Shown piece after piece: positions 63,405-64,000 of a stretch of DNA of 64,000 nt (within the stretch, counting starts at the first letter, position 1; every line of letters starts with the position of its first letter). Source of the DNA: Dromiciops gliroides (Eukaryota > Chordata > Mammalia > Microbiotheria > Microbiotheriidae); NCBI RefSeq assembly GCF_019393635.1, contig NC_057863.1, forward strand, positions 640,513,806-640,577,805, in the 5' to 3' direction. The translations under genes and the position numbers were made by a program. The notes under the pieces were generated by a model. The model was not told where the DNA came from. It did not search any database and saw only the letters and a list, made by a program, of their open reading frames with translations.

Positions 63405-63640
63405 AAGGAATAAGCATTTATTAAGCTTCTACTATGTGCCAGGCACTGTGCTAAGCTCTTTATAGATATCATTTCATTTGATCCTCACGATAATCCTGAG
63501 AGGTCAGGATTTACAATGGAGAAAACTGAGGCAAACAGTGGTTAAGTAATTTATGCTATTTAGTGCCCGAGACAATTGAATTTAGGTCTTCCTGACTCCG
63601 GGCCTGGAGCTCTATCCATTTAGCCACCAGCTGCTTCTAA
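63405..63640 (-). repeat. MIR/CORE-type SINE
   Basis: GCATTTATTAAGCTTCTACT, GTGCCAGGCACTGTGCTAAG, GGAGCTCTATCCATTTAGCC. Confidence 0.7.
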
Positions 63641-64000
63641 GGGGCTTGCATCCGAGAGGACCTTGAAGGCAGAGAGTGTCCCTACTATGTCCTCCCGTGC
63701 CCTGCACAGTACTATGCACACAGTAGGGGTGAAGTAAAATACCTGGTAAATGAATGTGTGACTCTAGACACAAGCAGCCCTGCCCCCAGACACTTCCCCA
63801 AACCCCAGGCTCTTTCAGCAAGCCTCTGAGATTTTGTTGGGGCTGGGAGCTGATGAAGGCTGAGTTTAAGGAAGGTTTACCTGGGGTCCTTGGCTGGGTG
63901 GCCAGAGGAGGGCAGGAGGTTAAGGATGTCATTTGGAAACTCAGTTATGAGAGCTTGATGGAAATCAAAAGGACACATAAAGGGAGAATTGGGTAGACTT

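Noticed and set aside
1..64000. CRISPR arrays, operons, phage or plasmid functions
   Set aside because: The sequence is vertebrate intron/intergenic DNA; no regular spacer array or prokaryotic gene organisation is present.

Overview
The window is a piece of a marsupial nuclear genome, most likely an Australian marsupial. The evidence is the interspersed DNA: about thirty copies of one short tRNA/CORE-type SINE. It has a GGGGCAGCTAGGTGGCGCAG head, a GTTCAAATC B-box, a GTGTGACCCTGGGCAAGTC core and an A-rich tail after CATTGCCCCGC or AATTGCCTCAC. This looks like the WSINE1/WALLSI class, named from memory and not checked. Older CORE/MIR-type SINEs, L1 3' ends, two DNA-transposon MITEs, two related solo LTRs and many microsatellites fill in the rest.

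Only one protein-coding gene can be supported. It lies on the minus strand from about 47.8 kb down to 6.7 kb and is a TTLL10-type tubulin glycylase (tubulin tyrosine ligase-like, ATP-grasp fold). I could place twelve coding exons. All introns are GT-AG, all reading phases agree across the junctions, there is no internal stop, and the joined length is 3153 nt (1050 residues plus stop). Residues 456 to about 830 form the catalytic TTL domain. Residues 1-455 are a long, mostly disordered N-terminal region carried by two large exons. Residues from about 830 to 1050 are a Ser/Pro-rich tail. Use of the first exon is the least certain part of the model.

Layout from left to right: 1-6674, gene-free sequence 3' of the gene, with old repeats; 6675-9306, the last two exons around an intron filled by a degenerate tandem repeat; 9307-16035, a large intron with a hAT MITE, a GAAT/GAAC microsatellite and a polypyrimidine tract; 16036-28282, the nine exons that encode the rest of the TTL domain, separated by introns that hold nested L1/SINE insertions and a Tigger-like MITE; 28283-45578, a 17 kb intron with SINEs and an LTR; 45579-47823, the two N-terminal exons; 47824-64000, gene-free upstream sequence with tandem SINEs, L1 3' ends, a solo LTR nested in a SINE, and one CpG-rich patch near 61.25-61.69 kb carrying a minus-strand TATA motif that could be a distant TTLL10 promoter.

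I found no prokaryotic-style system, CRISPR array, operon or intact transposase. What stands out is the intact glycylase with its long N-terminus, the higher-order tandem array against exon 11, and a set of datable nested insertions with readable target-site duplications.
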